A DNA stretch of 64,000 nt from Ulva prolifera (lineage: Eukaryota; Chlorophyta; Ulvophyceae; Ulvales; Ulvaceae): positions 496,001 through 560,000 of the forward strand of contig JALAAN010000010.1 in the NCBI GenBank assembly GCA_023078555.1. The letters are read 5' to 3'. The translations under genes and the position numbers were made by a program. The notes beneath the pieces were generated by a model. It was not told the DNA's origin. It did not search any database and was given only the letters and a program-made list of their open reading frames with translations. Shown in pieces: positions 39,374 through 54,600 of this stretch (its first letter is position 1; every line of letters starts with the position of its first letter).

Positions 39374-42300
39374 GATAACTCAGGGCTAGGGCTGCTTTAA
39401 ATGTTGAAATGGCAGCGTGCTCCCATGCCACTCATGCAGAATTCTCGCACCTCACCAAAACAGGTTCCCAACCTCACCTTAGGGGCTGAATCTTTGCACA
39501 TGATGCTCTCTATGTCAAAGGAATGTGGTGTAGAAGTTTGGAGGCAATCAAGTGATAAGTCAGGGCTAGGGCTGCTATCAATGTTGAAATGGCAGCACGC
39601 TCTCCCGCCACTCATGCAGAAATCTCGCCCTCGCAAAAACAGGTTCCCAACCTCACTTTAGGGGCTGAATCTTTGCACATGATGCTATCTATGTCAAATT
39701 AATGTGATGTGATGGTTTGGAGGCAATCAAGTGATAACTCAGGGCTAGGGCTGCTTTAAATGTTGAAATGGCAGCGTGCTCCCATGCCACTCATGCAGAA
39801 ATCTCGCACCTCACAAAAACAGGTTCCCAACCTCACCTTAGGGGCTGAATCTTTGCACATGATGCTCTCTATGTCAAAGGAATGTGGTGTAGAAGTTTGG
39901 AGGCAATCAAGTGATAAGTCAGGGCTAGGGCTGCTATCAATGTTGAAATGGCAGCGCGCTCTCCCGCCACTCATGCAGAAATCCCGCGCCTCACAAAAAC
40001 AGGTTCCCAACCTCACGTTAGGGGCTGAATCTTTGCACATGATGCTCTCTTTGTCAAAGGAATGTGGTCTAGAAGTATGGAGGCAATCAAGTGATAAGTC
40101 AGGGCAAGGGTTGCTATCAATGTTGAAAAGGCAGCGCGCTCTCCCGCCCCTCCTGCAGAAATCCCGCGCCTCACAAAAACAGGTTCCCAACCTCACGTTT
40201 GGGGCTGAATCTTTGCACATGATACTCTCTATGTCAAAGGAATGTGGTGTAGAAGTTTGGAGGCAATCAAGTGATAAGTCAGGGCAAGGGCTGCTATCAA
40301 TGTTTAAAAGGCAGCGCGCTCTCCCGCCCCTCATGCAGAAATCTCGCCCTCACAAAAACAGGTTCCCAACCTCACGTTAGGGGCTGAATCTTTGCACATG
40401 ATGCTCTCTATGTCAAAGGAATGTGGTGTAGAAGTTTGGAGGCAATCAAGTGATAAGTCAGGGCTAGGGCTGCTATCAATGTTGAAATGGCAGCGCGCTC
40501 TCCCGCCACTCATGCAGAAATCCCGCGCCTCACAAAAACAGGTTCCCAACCTCACGTTAGGGGCTGAATCTTTGCACATGATACTCTCTATGTCAAAGGA
40601 ATGTGGTGTAGAAGTTTGGAGGCAATCAAGTGATAAGTCAGGGCAAGGGCTGCTATCAATGTTGAAAAGGCAGCGCGCTCTCCCGCCCCTCATGCAGAAA
40701 TCTCGCCCTCACAAAAACAGGTTCCCAACCTCACGTTAGGGGCTGAATCTTTGCACATGATGCTCTCTATGTCAAAGGAATGTGGTGTAGAAGTTTGGAG
40801 GCAATCAAGTGATAAGTCAGGGCTAGGGCTGCCATCAATGTTGAAATGGCAGCGTGCTCCCATGCCACTCATGCAGAAATCCCGCGCCTCACAAAAACAT
40901 GTTCCCAACATCACGTTAGGGGCTGAATCTTTGCACATGATGCTCTCTATGTCAAAGGAATGTGGTCTAGAAGTTTGGAGGCAATCAAGTGATAAGTCAG
41001 GGCTAGGGCTGCTATCAATGTTGAAATGGCAGCGTGCTCCCATGCCCCTCATGCAGAAATCTCGCCCTCACAAAAACAGGTTCCCAACCTCACGTTCGGG
41101 GCTGAATCTTTGCACATGATGCTCTCTATGTCAAAGGAATGTGGTGTAGAAGTTTGGAGGCAATCAAGTGATAAGTCAGGGCTAGGGCTGCTATCAATGT
41201 TGAAATGGCAGCGCGCTCTCCCGCCACTCATGCAAAAATCCCGCGCCTCACAAAAACAGGTTCCCAACCTCACGTTAGGGGCTGAATCTTTGCACATGAT
41301 GCTCTCTTTGTCAAAGGAATGTGGTCTAGAAGTTTGGAGGCAATCAAGTGATAAGTCAGGGCAAGGGTTGCTATCAATGTTGAAAAGGCAGCGCGCTCTC
41401 CCGCCCCTCATGCAGAAATCCCGCGCCTCACAAAAACAGGTTCCCAACCTCACGTTAGGGGCTGAATCTTTGCACATGATGCTCTCTATGTCAAAGGAAT
41501 GTGGTCTAGAAGTTTGGAGGCAATCAAGTGACAAGTCAGGGCAAGGGCTGCTATCAATGTTGAAATGGCAGCGCGCTCTCCCGCCACTCATGCAGAAATC
41601 CCGCGCTTCACAAAAACAGGTTCCCAACCTCACGTTAGGGGCTGAATCTTTGCACATGATACTCTCTATGTCACAGGAATGTGGTCTAGAAGTTTGGAGG
41701 CAATCAAGTGATAAGTCAGGGCAAGGGCTCCTATCAATGTTGAAATGGCAGCGCGCTCTCCCGCCACTCATGCAGAAATCTCGCCCTCACAAAAACAGGT
41801 TCCCAACCTCACGTTAGGGGCTGAATCTTTGCACATGATGCTATCTATGTCAAATTAATGTGATGTGAGGGTTTGGAGGCAATCAAGTGATAACTCAGGG
41901 CTAGGGCTGCTTTAAATGTTGAAATGGCAGCAAGCTCCCATGCCACTCATGCAGAAATCTCGCACCTCACAAAAACAGGTTCCCAACCTCACCTTAGGGG
42001 CTGAATCTTTGCACATGATGCTCTCTATGTCAAAGGAATGTGGTGTAGAAGTTTGGAGGCAATCAAGTGATAAGTCAGGGCTAGGGCTGCTATCAATGAT
42101 GAAATGGCAGCGCGCTCTCCCGCCACTCATGCAGAAATCCCGCGCCTCACAAAAACAGGTTCCCAACCTCACGTTAGGGCCTGAATCTTTGCACATGATG
42201 CTCTCTTTGTCAAAGGAATGTGGTCTAGAAATTTGGAGGCAATCAAGTGATAAGTCAGGGCTAGGGCTGCTATCAATGTTGAAATGTCAGCTGGCTCCCA

Positions 42301-45300
42301 TGCCACTCATGCAAAAATCTCGCGCCTCACAAAAACATGTTCCCAACCTCATTTTTGAGGCTGAATCTTTGCACATGATGCTCTCTATGTCACAGGAATG
42401 TGGTCTAGAAGTTTGGAGGCAATCAAGTGACAAGTCAGGGCAAGGGCTCCTATCAATGTTGAAATGGCAGCGCGCTCTCCCGCCACTCATGCAGAAATCT
42501 CGCCCTCACAAAAACAGGTTCCCAACCTCACGTTAGGGGCTGAATCTTTGCACATGATGCTCTCTATGTCAAAGGAATGTGGTCTAGAAGTTTGGAGGCA
42601 ATCAAGTGATAAGTCAGGGCTAGGGCTGCTATCAATGTTGAAATGGCAGCACGCTCTCCCGCCACTCATGCAGAAATCTCGCCCTCGCAAAAACAGGTTC
42701 CCAACCTCACTTTAGGGGCTGAATCTTTGCACATGATGCTATCTATGTCAAATTAATGTGATGTGATGGTTTGGAGGCAATCAAGTGATAACTCAGGGCT
42801 AGGGCTGCTTTAAATGTTGAAATGGCAGCGTGCTCCCATGCCACTCATGCAGAAATCTCGCACCTCACAAAAACAGGTTCCCAACCTCACCTTAGGGGCT
42901 GAATCTTTGCACATGATGCTCTCTATGTCAAAGGAATGTGGTGTAGAAGTTTGGAGGCAATCAAGTGATAAGTCAGGGCTAGGGCTGCTATCAATGTTGA
43001 AATGGCAGCGCGCTCTCCCGCCACTCATGCAGAAATCCCGCGCCTCACAAAAACAGGTTCCCAACCTCACGTTAGGGGCTGAATCTTTGCACATGATGCT
43101 CTCTTTGTCAAAGGAATGTGGTCTAGAAGTATGGAGGCAATCAAGTGATAAGTCAGGGCAAGGGTTGCTATCAATGTTGAAAAGGCAGCGCGCTCTCCCG
43201 CCCCTCCTGCAGAAATCCCGCGCCTCACAAAAACAGGTTCCCAACCTCACGTTTGGGGCTGAATCTTTGCACATGATACTCTCTATGTCAAAGGAATGTG
43301 GTGTAGAAGTTTGGAGGCAATCAAGTGATAAGTCAGGGCAAGGGCTGCTATCAATGTTGAAATGGCAGCGCGCTCTCCCGCCACTCATGCAGAAATCTCG
43401 CCCTCACAAAAACAGGTTCCCAACCTCACGTTAGGGGCTGAATCTTTGCACATGATGCTATCTATGTCAAATTAATGTGATGTGAGGGTTTGGAGGCAAT
43501 CAAGTGATAACTCAGGGCTAGGGCTGCTTTAAATGTTGAAATGGCAGCGTGCTCCCATGCCACTCATGCAGAAATCTCGCACCTCACAAAAACAGGTTCC
43601 CAACCTCACCTTAGGGGCTGAATCTTTGCACATGATGCTCTCTATGTCAAAGGAATGTGGTGTAGAAGTTTGGAGGCAATCAAGTGATAAGTCAGGGCTA
43701 GGGCTCCTATCAATGTTGAAATGGCAGCGTGCTCCCAAGCCACTCATGCAGAAATCTCGCACCTCACAAAAACAGGTTCCCATCCTCACCTTAGGGGCTG
43801 AATCTTTGCACATGATGCTCTCTATGTCAAAGGAATGTGGTGTAGAAGTTTGGAGGCAATCAAGTGATAAGTCAGGGCTAGGGCTGCTATCAATGTTGAA
43901 ATGGCAGCACGCTCTCCCGCCACTCATGCAGAAATCTCGCCCTCGCAAAAACAGGTTCCCAACCTCACGTTAGGGGCTGAATCTTTGCACATGATGCTAT
44001 CTATGTCAAAGGAATGTGGTGTAGAAGTTTGGAGGCAATCAAGTGATAAGTCAGGGCTAGGGCTGCTATCAATGTTGAAATGTCAGCTGGCTCCCATGCC
44101 ACTCATGCAAAAATCTCGCGCCTCACAAAAACATGTTCCCAACCTCATTTTTGAGGCTGAATCTTTGCACATGATGCTCTCTATGTCACAGGAATGTGGT
44201 CTAGAAGTTTGGAGGCAATCAAGTGACAAGTCAGGGCAAGGGCTCCTATCAATGTTGAAATGGCAGCGTGCTCCCAAGCCACTCATGCAGAAATCTCGCA
44301 CCTCACAAAAACAGGTTCCCATCCTCACCTTAGGGGCTGAATCTTTGCACATGATGCTCTCTATGTCAAAGGAATGTGGTGTAGAAGTTTGGAGGCAATC
44401 AAGTGATAAGTCAGGGCTAGGGCTGCTATCAATGTTGAAATGGCAGCACGCTCTCCCGCCACTCATGCAGAAATCTCGCCCTCGCAAAAACAGGTTCCCA
44501 ACCTCACGTTAGGGGCTGAATCTTTGCACATGATGCTATCTATGTCAAATTAATGTGATGTGAGGGTTTGGAGGCAATCAAGTGATAACTCAGGGCTAGG
44601 GCTGCTTTAAATGTTGAAATGGCGGCGTGCTCCCATGCCACTCATGCAGAAATCTCGCACCTCACAAAAACAGGTTCCCAACCTCACCTTAGGGGCTGAA
44701 TCTTTGCACATGATGCTCTCTATGTCAAAGGAATGTGGTGTAGAAGTTTGGAGGCAATCAAGTGATAAATCAGGGCTAGGGCTGCTATCAATGTTGAAAT
44801 GGCAGCGCGCTCTCCCGCCACTCATGCAGAAATCCCGCGCCTCACAAAAACAGGTTCCCAACCTCACGTTAGGGGCTGAATCTTTGCACATGATGCTCTC
44901 TTTGTCAAAGGAATGTGGTCTAGAAGTTTGGAGGCAATCAAGTGATAAGTCAGGGCAAGGGTTGCTATCAATGTTGAAAAGGCAGCGCGCTCTCCCGCCC
45001 CTCATGCAGAAATCCCGCGCCTCACAAAAACAGGTTCCCAACCTCACGTTTGGGGCTGAATCTTTGCACATGATACTCTCTATGTCAAAGGAATGTGGTG
45101 TAGAAGTTTGGAGGCAATCAAGTGATAAGTCAGGGCTAGGGCTGCTTTAAATGTTGAAATGGCAGCGTGCTCCCATGCCACTCATGCAGAAATCTCGCAC
45201 CTCACAAAAACAGGTTCCCAACCTCACGTTAGGGGCTGAATCTTTGCACATGATACTCTCTATGTCACAGGAATGTGGTCTAGAAGTTTGGAGGCAATCA

Positions 45301-45862
45301 AGTGATAAGTCAGGGCAAGGGCTCCTATCAATGTTGAAATGGCAGCGCGCTCTCCCGCCACTCATGCAGAAATCTCGCCCTCACAAAAACAGGTTCCCAA
45401 CCTCACGTTAAGGGCTGAATCTTTGCACATGATGCTATCTATGTCAAATTAATGTGATGTGAGGGTTTGGAGGCAATCAAGTGATAACTCAGGGCTAGGG
45501 CTGCTTTAAATGTTGAAATGGCAGCAAGCTCCCATGCCACTCATGCAGAAATCTCGCACCTCACAAAAACAGGTTCCCAACCTCACCTTAGGGGCTGAAT
45601 CTTTGCACATGATGCTCTCTATGTCAAAGGAATGTGGTGTAGAAGTTTGGAGGCAATCAAGTGATAAGTCAGGGCTAGGGCTGCTTTAAATGTTGAAATG
45701 GCAGCAAGCTCCCATGCCACTCATGCAGAAATCTCGCACCTCACAAAAACAGGTTCCCAACCTCACCTTAGGGGCTGAATCTTTGCACATGATGCTCTCT
45801 ATGTCAAAGGAATGTGGTGTAGAAGTTTGGAGGCAATCAAGTGATAAGTCAGGGCTAGGGCT

Positions 45863-48800
45863 GCTATCAATGTTGAAATGGCAGCTGGCTCCCATGCCAC
45901 TCATGCAAAAATCTCGCGCCTCACAAAAACATGTTCCCAACCTCATTTTTGAGGCTGAATCTTTGCACATGATGCTCTCTATGTCACAGGAATGTGGTCT
46001 AGAAGTTTGGAGGCAATCAAGTGACAAGTCAGGGCAAGGGCTGCTATCAATGTTGAAATGGCAGCGCGCTCTCCCGCCACACATGCAGAAATCCCGCGCC
46101 TCACAAAAACATGTTCCCAACCTCACGTTAGGGGCTGAATCTTTGCACATGATGCTCTCTATGTCAAAGGAACGTGGTCTAGAAGTTTGGAGGCAATCAA
46201 GTGATAAGTCAGGGCTAGGGCGGCCATCAATGTTGAAATGGCAGCGTGCTCCCATGCCACTCATGCAGAAATCCCGCGCCTCACAAAAACATGTTCACAA
46301 CATCACGTTAGGGGCTGAATCTTTGCACATGATGCTCTCTATGTCAAAGGAATGTGGTCTAGAAGTTTGGAGGCAATCAAGTGATAAGTCAGGGCTAGGG
46401 CTGCTATCAATGTTGAAATGGCAGCGTGCTCCCATGCCCCTCATGCAGAAATCTCGCCCTCACAAAAACAGGTTCCCAACCTCACGTTCGGGGCTGAATC
46501 TTTGCACATGATGCTCTCTATGTCAAAGGAATGTGGTGTAGAAGTTTGGAGGCAATCAAGTGATAAGTCAGGGCTAGGGCTGCTATCAATGTTGAAATGG
46601 CAGCGTGCTCCCATGCCCCTCATGCAGAAATCCCGCGCCTCACAAAAACATGTTCCCAACCTCACGTTAGGGGCTGAATCTTTGCACATGATGCTCTCTA
46701 TGTCAAAGGAATGTGGTGTAGAAGTTTGGAGGCCATCAAGTGATAAGTCAGGGCAAGGGTTGCTATCAATTTTGAAAAGGCAGCGCGCTCTCCCGCCCCT
46801 CATGCAGAAATCCCGCGCCTCACAAAAACAGGTTCCCAACCTCACGTTAGGGGCTGAATCTTTGCACATGATACTCTCTATGTCACAGGAATGTGGTCTA
46901 GAAGTTTGGAGGCAATCAAGTGATAAGTCAGGGCAAGGGCTCCTATCAATGTTGAAATGGCAGCGCGCTCTCCCGCCACTCATGCAGAAATCTCGCCCTC
47001 ACAAAAACAGGTTCCCAACCTCACGTTAGGGGCTGAATCTTTGCACATGATGCTATCTATGTCAAATTAATGTGATGTGAGGGTTTGGAGGCAATCAAGT
47101 GATAACTCAGGGCTAGGGCTGCTTTAAATGTTGAAATGGCAGCGTGCTCCCATGCCACTCATGCAGAAATCTCGCACCTCACAAAAACAGGTTCCCATCC
47201 TCACCTTAGGGGCTGAATCTTTGCACATGATGCTCTCTATGTCAAAGGAATGTGGTGTAGAAGTTTGGAGGCAATCAAGTGATAAGTCAGGGCTAGGGCT
47301 GCTATCAATGTTGAAATGGCAGCACGCTCTCCCGCCACTCATGCAGAAATCTCGCCCTCGCAAAAACAGGTTCCCAACCTCACGTTAGGGGCTGAATCTT
47401 TGCACATGATGCTATCTATGTCAAATTAATGTGATGTGAGGGTTTGGAGGCAATCAAGTGATAACTCAGGGCTAGGGCTGCTTTAAATGTTGAAATGGCA
47501 GCGTGCTCCCAAGCCACTCATGCAGAAATCTCGCACCTCACAAAAACAGGTTCCCATCCTCACCTTAGGGGCTGAATCTTTGCACATGATGCTCTCTATG
47601 TCAAAGGAATGTGGTGTAGAAGTTTGGAGGCAATCAAGTGATAAGTCAGGGCTAGGGCTGCTATCAATGTTGAAATGGCAGCACGCTCTCCCGCCACTCA
47701 TGCAGAAATCTCGCCCTCGCAAAAACAGGTTCCCAACCTCACGTTAGGGGCTGAATCTTTGCACATGATGCTATCTATGTCAAATTAATGTGATGTGAGG
47801 GTTTGGAGGCAATCAAGTGATAACTCAGGGCTAGGGCTGCTTTAAATGTTGAAATGGCAGCGTGCTCCCATGCCACTCATGCAGAAATCTCGCACCTCAC
47901 AAAAACAGGTTCCCATCCTCACCTTAGGGGCTGAATCTTTGCACATGATGCTCTCTATGTCAAAGGAATGTGGTCTAGAAGTTTGGAGGCAATCAAGTGA
48001 TAAGTCAGGGCTAGGGCTGCTATCAATGTTGAAATGGCAGCGTGCTCCCATGCCCCTCATGCAGAAATCCCGCGCCTCACAAAAACATGTTCCCAACCTC
48101 ACGTTAGGGGCTGAATCTTTGCACATGATGCTCTCTATGTCAAAGGAATGTGGTGTAGAAGTTTGGAGGCCATCAAGTGATAAGTCAGGGCAAGGGTTGC
48201 TATCAATTTTGAAAAGGCAGCGCGCTCTCCCGCCCCTCATGCAGAAATCCCGCGCCTCACAAAAACAGGTTCCCAACCTCACGTTAGGGGCTGAATCTTT
48301 GCACATGATACTCTCTATGTCACAGGAATGTGGTCTAGAAGTTTGGAGGCAATCAAGTGATAAGTCAGGGCAAGGGCTCCTATCAATGTTGAAATGGCAG
48401 CGCGCTCTCCCGCCACTCATGCAGAAATCTCGCCCTCACAAAAACAGGTTCCCAACCTCACGTTAGGGGCTGAATCTTTGCACATGATGCTCTCTATGTC
48501 AAAGTAATGTGGTCTAGAAGTTTGGAGGCAATCAAGTGACAAGTCAGGGCAAGGGTTGCTATCAATGTTGAAATGGCAGCACGCTCTCCCGCCACTCATG
48601 CAGAAATCTCGCCCTCGCAAAAACAGGTTCCCAACCTCACGTTAGGGGCTGAATCTTTGCACATGATGCTATCTATGTCAAATTAATGTGATGTGAGGGT
48701 TTGGAGGCAATCAAGTGATAACTCAGGGCTAGGGCTGCTTTAAATGTTGAAATGGCAGCGTGCTCCCATGCCACTCATGCAGAAATCTCGCACCTCACAA

Positions 48801-51610
48801 AAACAGGTTCCCATCCTCACCTTAGGGGCTGAATCTTTGCACATGATGCTCTCTATGTCAAAGGAATGTGGTGTAGAAGTTTGGAGGCAATCAAGTGATA
48901 AGTCAGGGCTAGGGCTGCTATCAATGTTGAAATGGCAGCACGCTCTCCCGCCACTCATGCAGAAATCTCGCCCTCGCAAAAACAGGTTCCCAACCTCACG
49001 TTAGGGGCTGAATCTTTGCACATGATGCTATCTATGTCAAATTAATGTGATGTGAGGGTTTGGAGGCAATCAAGTGATAACTCAGGGCTAGGGCTGCTTT
49101 AAATGTTGAAATGGCAGCGTGCTCCCATGCCACTCATGCAGAAATCTCGCACCTCACAAAAACAGGTTCCCATCCTCACCTTAGGGGCTGAATCTTTGCA
49201 CATGATGCTCTCTATGTCAAAGGAATGTGGTGTAGAAGTTTGGAGGCAATCAAGTGATAAGTCAGGGCTAGGGCTGCTATCAATGTTGAAATGGCAGCAC
49301 GCTCTCCCGCCACTCATGCAGAAATCTCGCCCTCGCAAAAACAGGTTCCCAACCTCACGTTAGGGGCTGAATCTTTGCACATGATGCTATCTATGTCAAA
49401 TTAATGTGATGTGAGGGTTTGGAGGCAATCAAGTGATAACTCAGGGCTAGGGCTGCTTTAAATGTTGAAATGGCAGCGTGCTCCCATGCCACTCATGCAG
49501 AAATCTCGCACCTCACAAAAACAGGTTCCCAACCTCACCTTAGGGGCTGAATCTTTGCACATGATGCTCTCTATGTCAAAGGAATGTGGTGTAGAAGTTT
49601 GGAGGCAATCAAGTGATAAGTCAGGGCAAGGGTTGCTATCAATTTTGAAAAGGCAGCGCGCTCTCCCGCCCCTCATGCAGAAATCCCGCGCCTCACAAAA
49701 ACAGGTTCCCAACCTCACGTTAGGGGCTGAATCTTTGCACATGATACTCTCTATGTCACAGGAATGTGGTCTAGAAGTTTGGAGGCAATCAAGTGATAAG
49801 TCAGGGCAAGGGCTCCTATCAATGTTGAAATGGCAGCGCGCTCTCCCGCCACTCATGCAGAAATCTCGCCCTCACAAAAACAGGTTCCCAACCTCACGTT
49901 AGGGGCTGAATCTTTGCACATGATGCTCTCTATGTCAAAGGAATGTGGTCTAGAAGTTTGGAGGCAATCAAGTGACAAGTCAGGGCAAGGGTTGCTATCA
50001 ATGTTGAAATGGCAGCGCGCTCTCCCGCCCCTCATGCAGAAATCTCGCCCTCACAAAAACAGGTTCCCAACCTCACGTTCGGGGCTGAATCTTTGCACAT
50101 GATGCTATCTATGTCAAAGGAATGTGGTGTAGAATTTTGGAGGCAATCAAGTGATAAGTCAGGGCTAGGGCTGCTATCAATGTTGAAATGGCAGCACGCT
50201 CTCCCGCCACTCATGCAGAAATCTCGCCCTCGCAAAAACAGGTTCCCAACCTCACGTTAGGGGCTGAATCTTTGCACATGATGCTATCTATGTCAAATTA
50301 ATGTGATGTGAGGGTTTGGAGGCAATCAAGTGATAACTCAGAGCTAGGGCTGCTTTAAATGTTGAAATGGCAGCGTGCTCCCAAGCCACTCATGCAGAAA
50401 TCTCGCACCTCACAAAAACAGGTTCCCATCCTCACCTTAGGGGCTGAATCTTTGCACATGATGCTCTCTATGTCAAAGGAATGTGGTGTAGAAGTTTGGA
50501 GGCAATCAAGTGATAAGTCAGGGCTAGGGCTGCTATCAATGTTGAAATGGCAGCACGCTCTCCCGCCACTCATGCAGAAATCTCGCCCTCGCAAAAACAG
50601 GTTCCCAACCTCACGTTAGGGGCTGAATCTTTGCACATGATGCTATCTATGTCAAATTAATGTGATGTGAGGGTTTGGAGGCAATCAAGTGATAACTCAG
50701 GGCTAGGGCTGCTTTAAATGTTGAAATGGCAGCGTGCTCCCATGCCACTCATGCAGAAATCTCGCACCTCACAAAAACAGGTTCCCAACCTCACCTTAGG
50801 GGCTGAATCTTTGCACATGATGCTCTCTATGTCAAAGGAATGTGGTGTAGAAGTTTGGAGGCAATCAAGTGATAAATCAGGGCTAGGGCTGCTATCAATG
50901 TTGAAATGGCAGCGCGCTCTCCCGCCACTCATGCAGAAATCCCGCGCCTCACAAAAACAGGTTCCCAACCTCACGTTAGGGGCTGAATCTTTGCACATGA
51001 TGCTCTCTTTGTCAAAGGAATGTGGTCTAGAAGTTTGGAGGCAATCAAGTGATAAGTCAGGGCAAGGGTTGCTATCAATGTTGAAAAGGCAGCGCGCTCT
51101 CCCGCCCCTCATGCAGAAATCCCGCGCCTCACAAAAACAGGTTCCCAACCTCACGTTTGGGGCTGAATCTTTGCACATGATACTCTCTATGTCAAAGGAA
51201 TGTGGTGTAGAAGTTTGGAGGCAATCAAGTGATAAGTCAGGGCTAGGGCTGCTTTAAATGTTGAAATGGCAGCGTGCTCCCATGCCACTCATGCAGAAAT
51301 CTCGCACCTCACAAAAACAGGTTCCCAACCTCACGTTAGGGGCTGAATCTTTGCACATGATACTCTCTATGTCACAGGAATGTGGTCTAGAAGTTTGGAG
51401 GCAATCAAGTGATAAGTCAGGGCTAGGGCTGCTATCAATGATGAAATGGCAGCGCGCTCTCCCGCCACTCATGCAGAAATCCCGCGCCTCACAAAAACAG
51501 GTTCCCAACCTCACGTTAGGGGCTGAATCTTTGCACATGATGCTCTCTTTGTCAAAGGAATGTGGTCTAGAAATTTGGAGGCAATCAAGTGATAAGTCAG
51601 GGCTAGGGCT
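45863..51610. repeat. Higher-order unit A, 5,748 bp (32 monomers)
   Basis: Landmarks recur at +5,748: 46418/52166, 47128/52876, 47487/53235, 47846/53594, 48744/54492, 49462/55210, 50009/55757 and 50359/56107. Units share rare variants such as GAACGTGG, AGCTGGCTCCC and TTGCTATCAATTTTG. Confidence 0.9.
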
Positions 51611-54600
51611 GCTATCAATGTTGAAATGGCAGCTGGCTCCCATGCCACTCATGCAAAAATCTCGCGCCTCACAAAAACATGTTCCCAACCTCATTTTTGA
51701 GGCTGAATCTTTGCACATGATGCTCTCTATGTCACAGGAATGTGGTCTAGAAGTTTGGAGGCAATCAAGTGACAAGTCAGGGCAAGGGCTGCTATCAATG
51801 TTGAAATGGCAGCGCGCTCTCCCGCCACACATGCAGAAATCCCGCGCCTCACAAAAACATGTTCCCAACCTCACGTTAGGGGCTGAATCTTTGCACATGA
51901 TGCTCTCTATGTCAAAGGAACGTGGTCTAGAAGTTTGGAGGCAATCAAGTGATAAGTCAGGGCTAGGGCGGCCATCAATGTTGAAATGGCAGCGTGCTCC
52001 CATGCCACTCATGCAGAAATCCCGCGCCTCACAAAAACATGTTCACAACATCACGTTAGGGGCTGAATCTTTGCACATGATGCTCTCTATGTCAAAGGAA
52101 TGTGGTCTAGAAGTTTGGAGGCAATCAAGTGATAAGTCAGGGCTAGGGCTGCTATCAATGTTGAAATGGCAGCGTGCTCCCATGCCCCTCATGCAGAAAT
52201 CTCGCCCTCACAAAAACAGGTTCCCAACCTCACGTTCGGGGCTGAATCTTTGCACATGATGCTCTCTATGTCAAAGGAATGTGGTGTAGAAGTTTGGAGG
52301 CAATCAAGTGATAAGTCAGGGCTAGGGCTGCTATCAATGTTGAAATGGCAGCGTGCTCCCATGCCCCTCATGCAGAAATCCCGCGCCTCACAAAAACATG
52401 TTCCCAACCTCACGTTAGGGGCTGAATCTTTGCACATGATGCTCTCTATGTCAAAGGAATGTGGTGTAGAAGTTTGGAGGCCATCAAGTGATAAGTCAGG
52501 GCAAGGGTTGCTATCAATTTTGAAAAGGCAGCGCGCTCTCCCGCCCCTCATGCAGAAATCCCGCGCCTCACAAAAACAGGTTCCCAACCTCACGTTAGGG
52601 GCTGAATCTTTGCACATGATACTCTCTATGTCACAGGAATGTGGTCTAGAAGTTTGGAGGCAATCAAGTGATAAGTCAGGGCAAGGGCTCCTATCAATGT
52701 TGAAATGGCAGCGCGCTCTCCCGCCACTCATGCAGAAATCTCGCCCTCACAAAAACAGGTTCCCAACCTCACGTTAGGGGCTGAATCTTTGCACATGATG
52801 CTATCTATGTCAAATTAATGTGATGTGAGGGTTTGGAGGCAATCAAGTGATAACTCAGGGCTAGGGCTGCTTTAAATGTTGAAATGGCAGCGTGCTCCCA
52901 TGCCACTCATGCAGAAATCTCGCACCTCACAAAAACAGGTTCCCATCCTCACCTTAGGGGCTGAATCTTTGCACATGATGCTCTCTATGTCAAAGGAATG
53001 TGGTGTAGAAGTTTGGAGGCAATCAAGTGATAAGTCAGGGCTAGGGCTGCTATCAATGTTGAAATGGCAGCACGCTCTCCCGCCACTCATGCAGAAATCT
53101 CGCCCTCGCAAAAACAGGTTCCCAACCTCACGTTAGGGGCTGAATCTTTGCACATGATGCTATCTATGTCAAATTAATGTGATGTGAGGGTTTGGAGGCA
53201 ATCAAGTGATAACTCAGGGCTAGGGCTGCTTTAAATGTTGAAATGGCAGCGTGCTCCCAAGCCACTCATGCAGAAATCTCGCACCTCACAAAAACAGGTT
53301 CCCATCCTCACCTTAGGGGCTGAATCTTTGCACATGATGCTCTCTATGTCAAAGGAATGTGGTGTAGAAGTTTGGAGGCAATCAAGTGATAAGTCAGGGC
53401 TAGGGCTGCTATCAATGTTGAAATGGCAGCACGCTCTCCCGCCACTCATGCAGAAATCTCGCCCTCGCAAAAACAGGTTCCCAACCTCACGTTAGGGGCT
53501 GAATCTTTGCACATGATGCTATCTATGTCAAATTAATGTGATGTGAGGGTTTGGAGGCAATCAAGTGATAACTCAGGGCTAGGGCTGCTTTAAATGTTGA
53601 AATGGCAGCGTGCTCCCATGCCACTCATGCAGAAATCTCGCACCTCACAAAAACAGGTTCCCATCCTCACCTTAGGGGCTGAATCTTTGCACATGATGCT
53701 CTCTATGTCAAAGGAATGTGGTCTAGAAGTTTGGAGGCAATCAAGTGATAAGTCAGGGCTAGGGCTGCTATCAATGTTGAAATGGCAGCGTGCTCCCATG
53801 CCCCTCATGCAGAAATCCCGCGCCTCACAAAAACATGTTCCCAACCTCACGTTAGGGGCTGAATCTTTGCACATGATGCTCTCTATGTCAAAGGAATGTG
53901 GTGTAGAAGTTTGGAGGCCATCAAGTGATAAGTCAGGGCAAGGGTTGCTATCAATTTTGAAAAGGCAGCGCGCTCTCCCGCCCCTCATGCAGAAATCCCG
54001 CGCCTCACAAAAACAGGTTCCCAACCTCACGTTAGGGGCTGAATCTTTGCACATGATACTCTCTATGTCACAGGAATGTGGTCTAGAAGTTTGGAGGCAA
54101 TCAAGTGATAAGTCAGGGCAAGGGCTCCTATCAATGTTGAAATGGCAGCGCGCTCTCCCGCCACTCATGCAGAAATCTCGCCCTCACAAAAACAGGTTCC
54201 CAACCTCACGTTAGGGGCTGAATCTTTGCACATGATGCTCTCTATGTCAAAGTAATGTGGTCTAGAAGTTTGGAGGCAATCAAGTGACAAGTCAGGGCAA
54301 GGGTTGCTATCAATGTTGAAATGGCAGCACGCTCTCCCGCCACTCATGCAGAAATCTCGCCCTCGCAAAAACAGGTTCCCAACCTCACGTTAGGGGCTGA
54401 ATCTTTGCACATGATGCTATCTATGTCAAATTAATGTGATGTGAGGGTTTGGAGGCAATCAAGTGATAACTCAGGGCTAGGGCTGCTTTAAATGTTGAAA
54501 TGGCAGCGTGCTCCCATGCCACTCATGCAGAAATCTCGCACCTCACAAAAACAGGTTCCCATCCTCACCTTAGGGGCTGAATCTTTGCACATGATGCTCT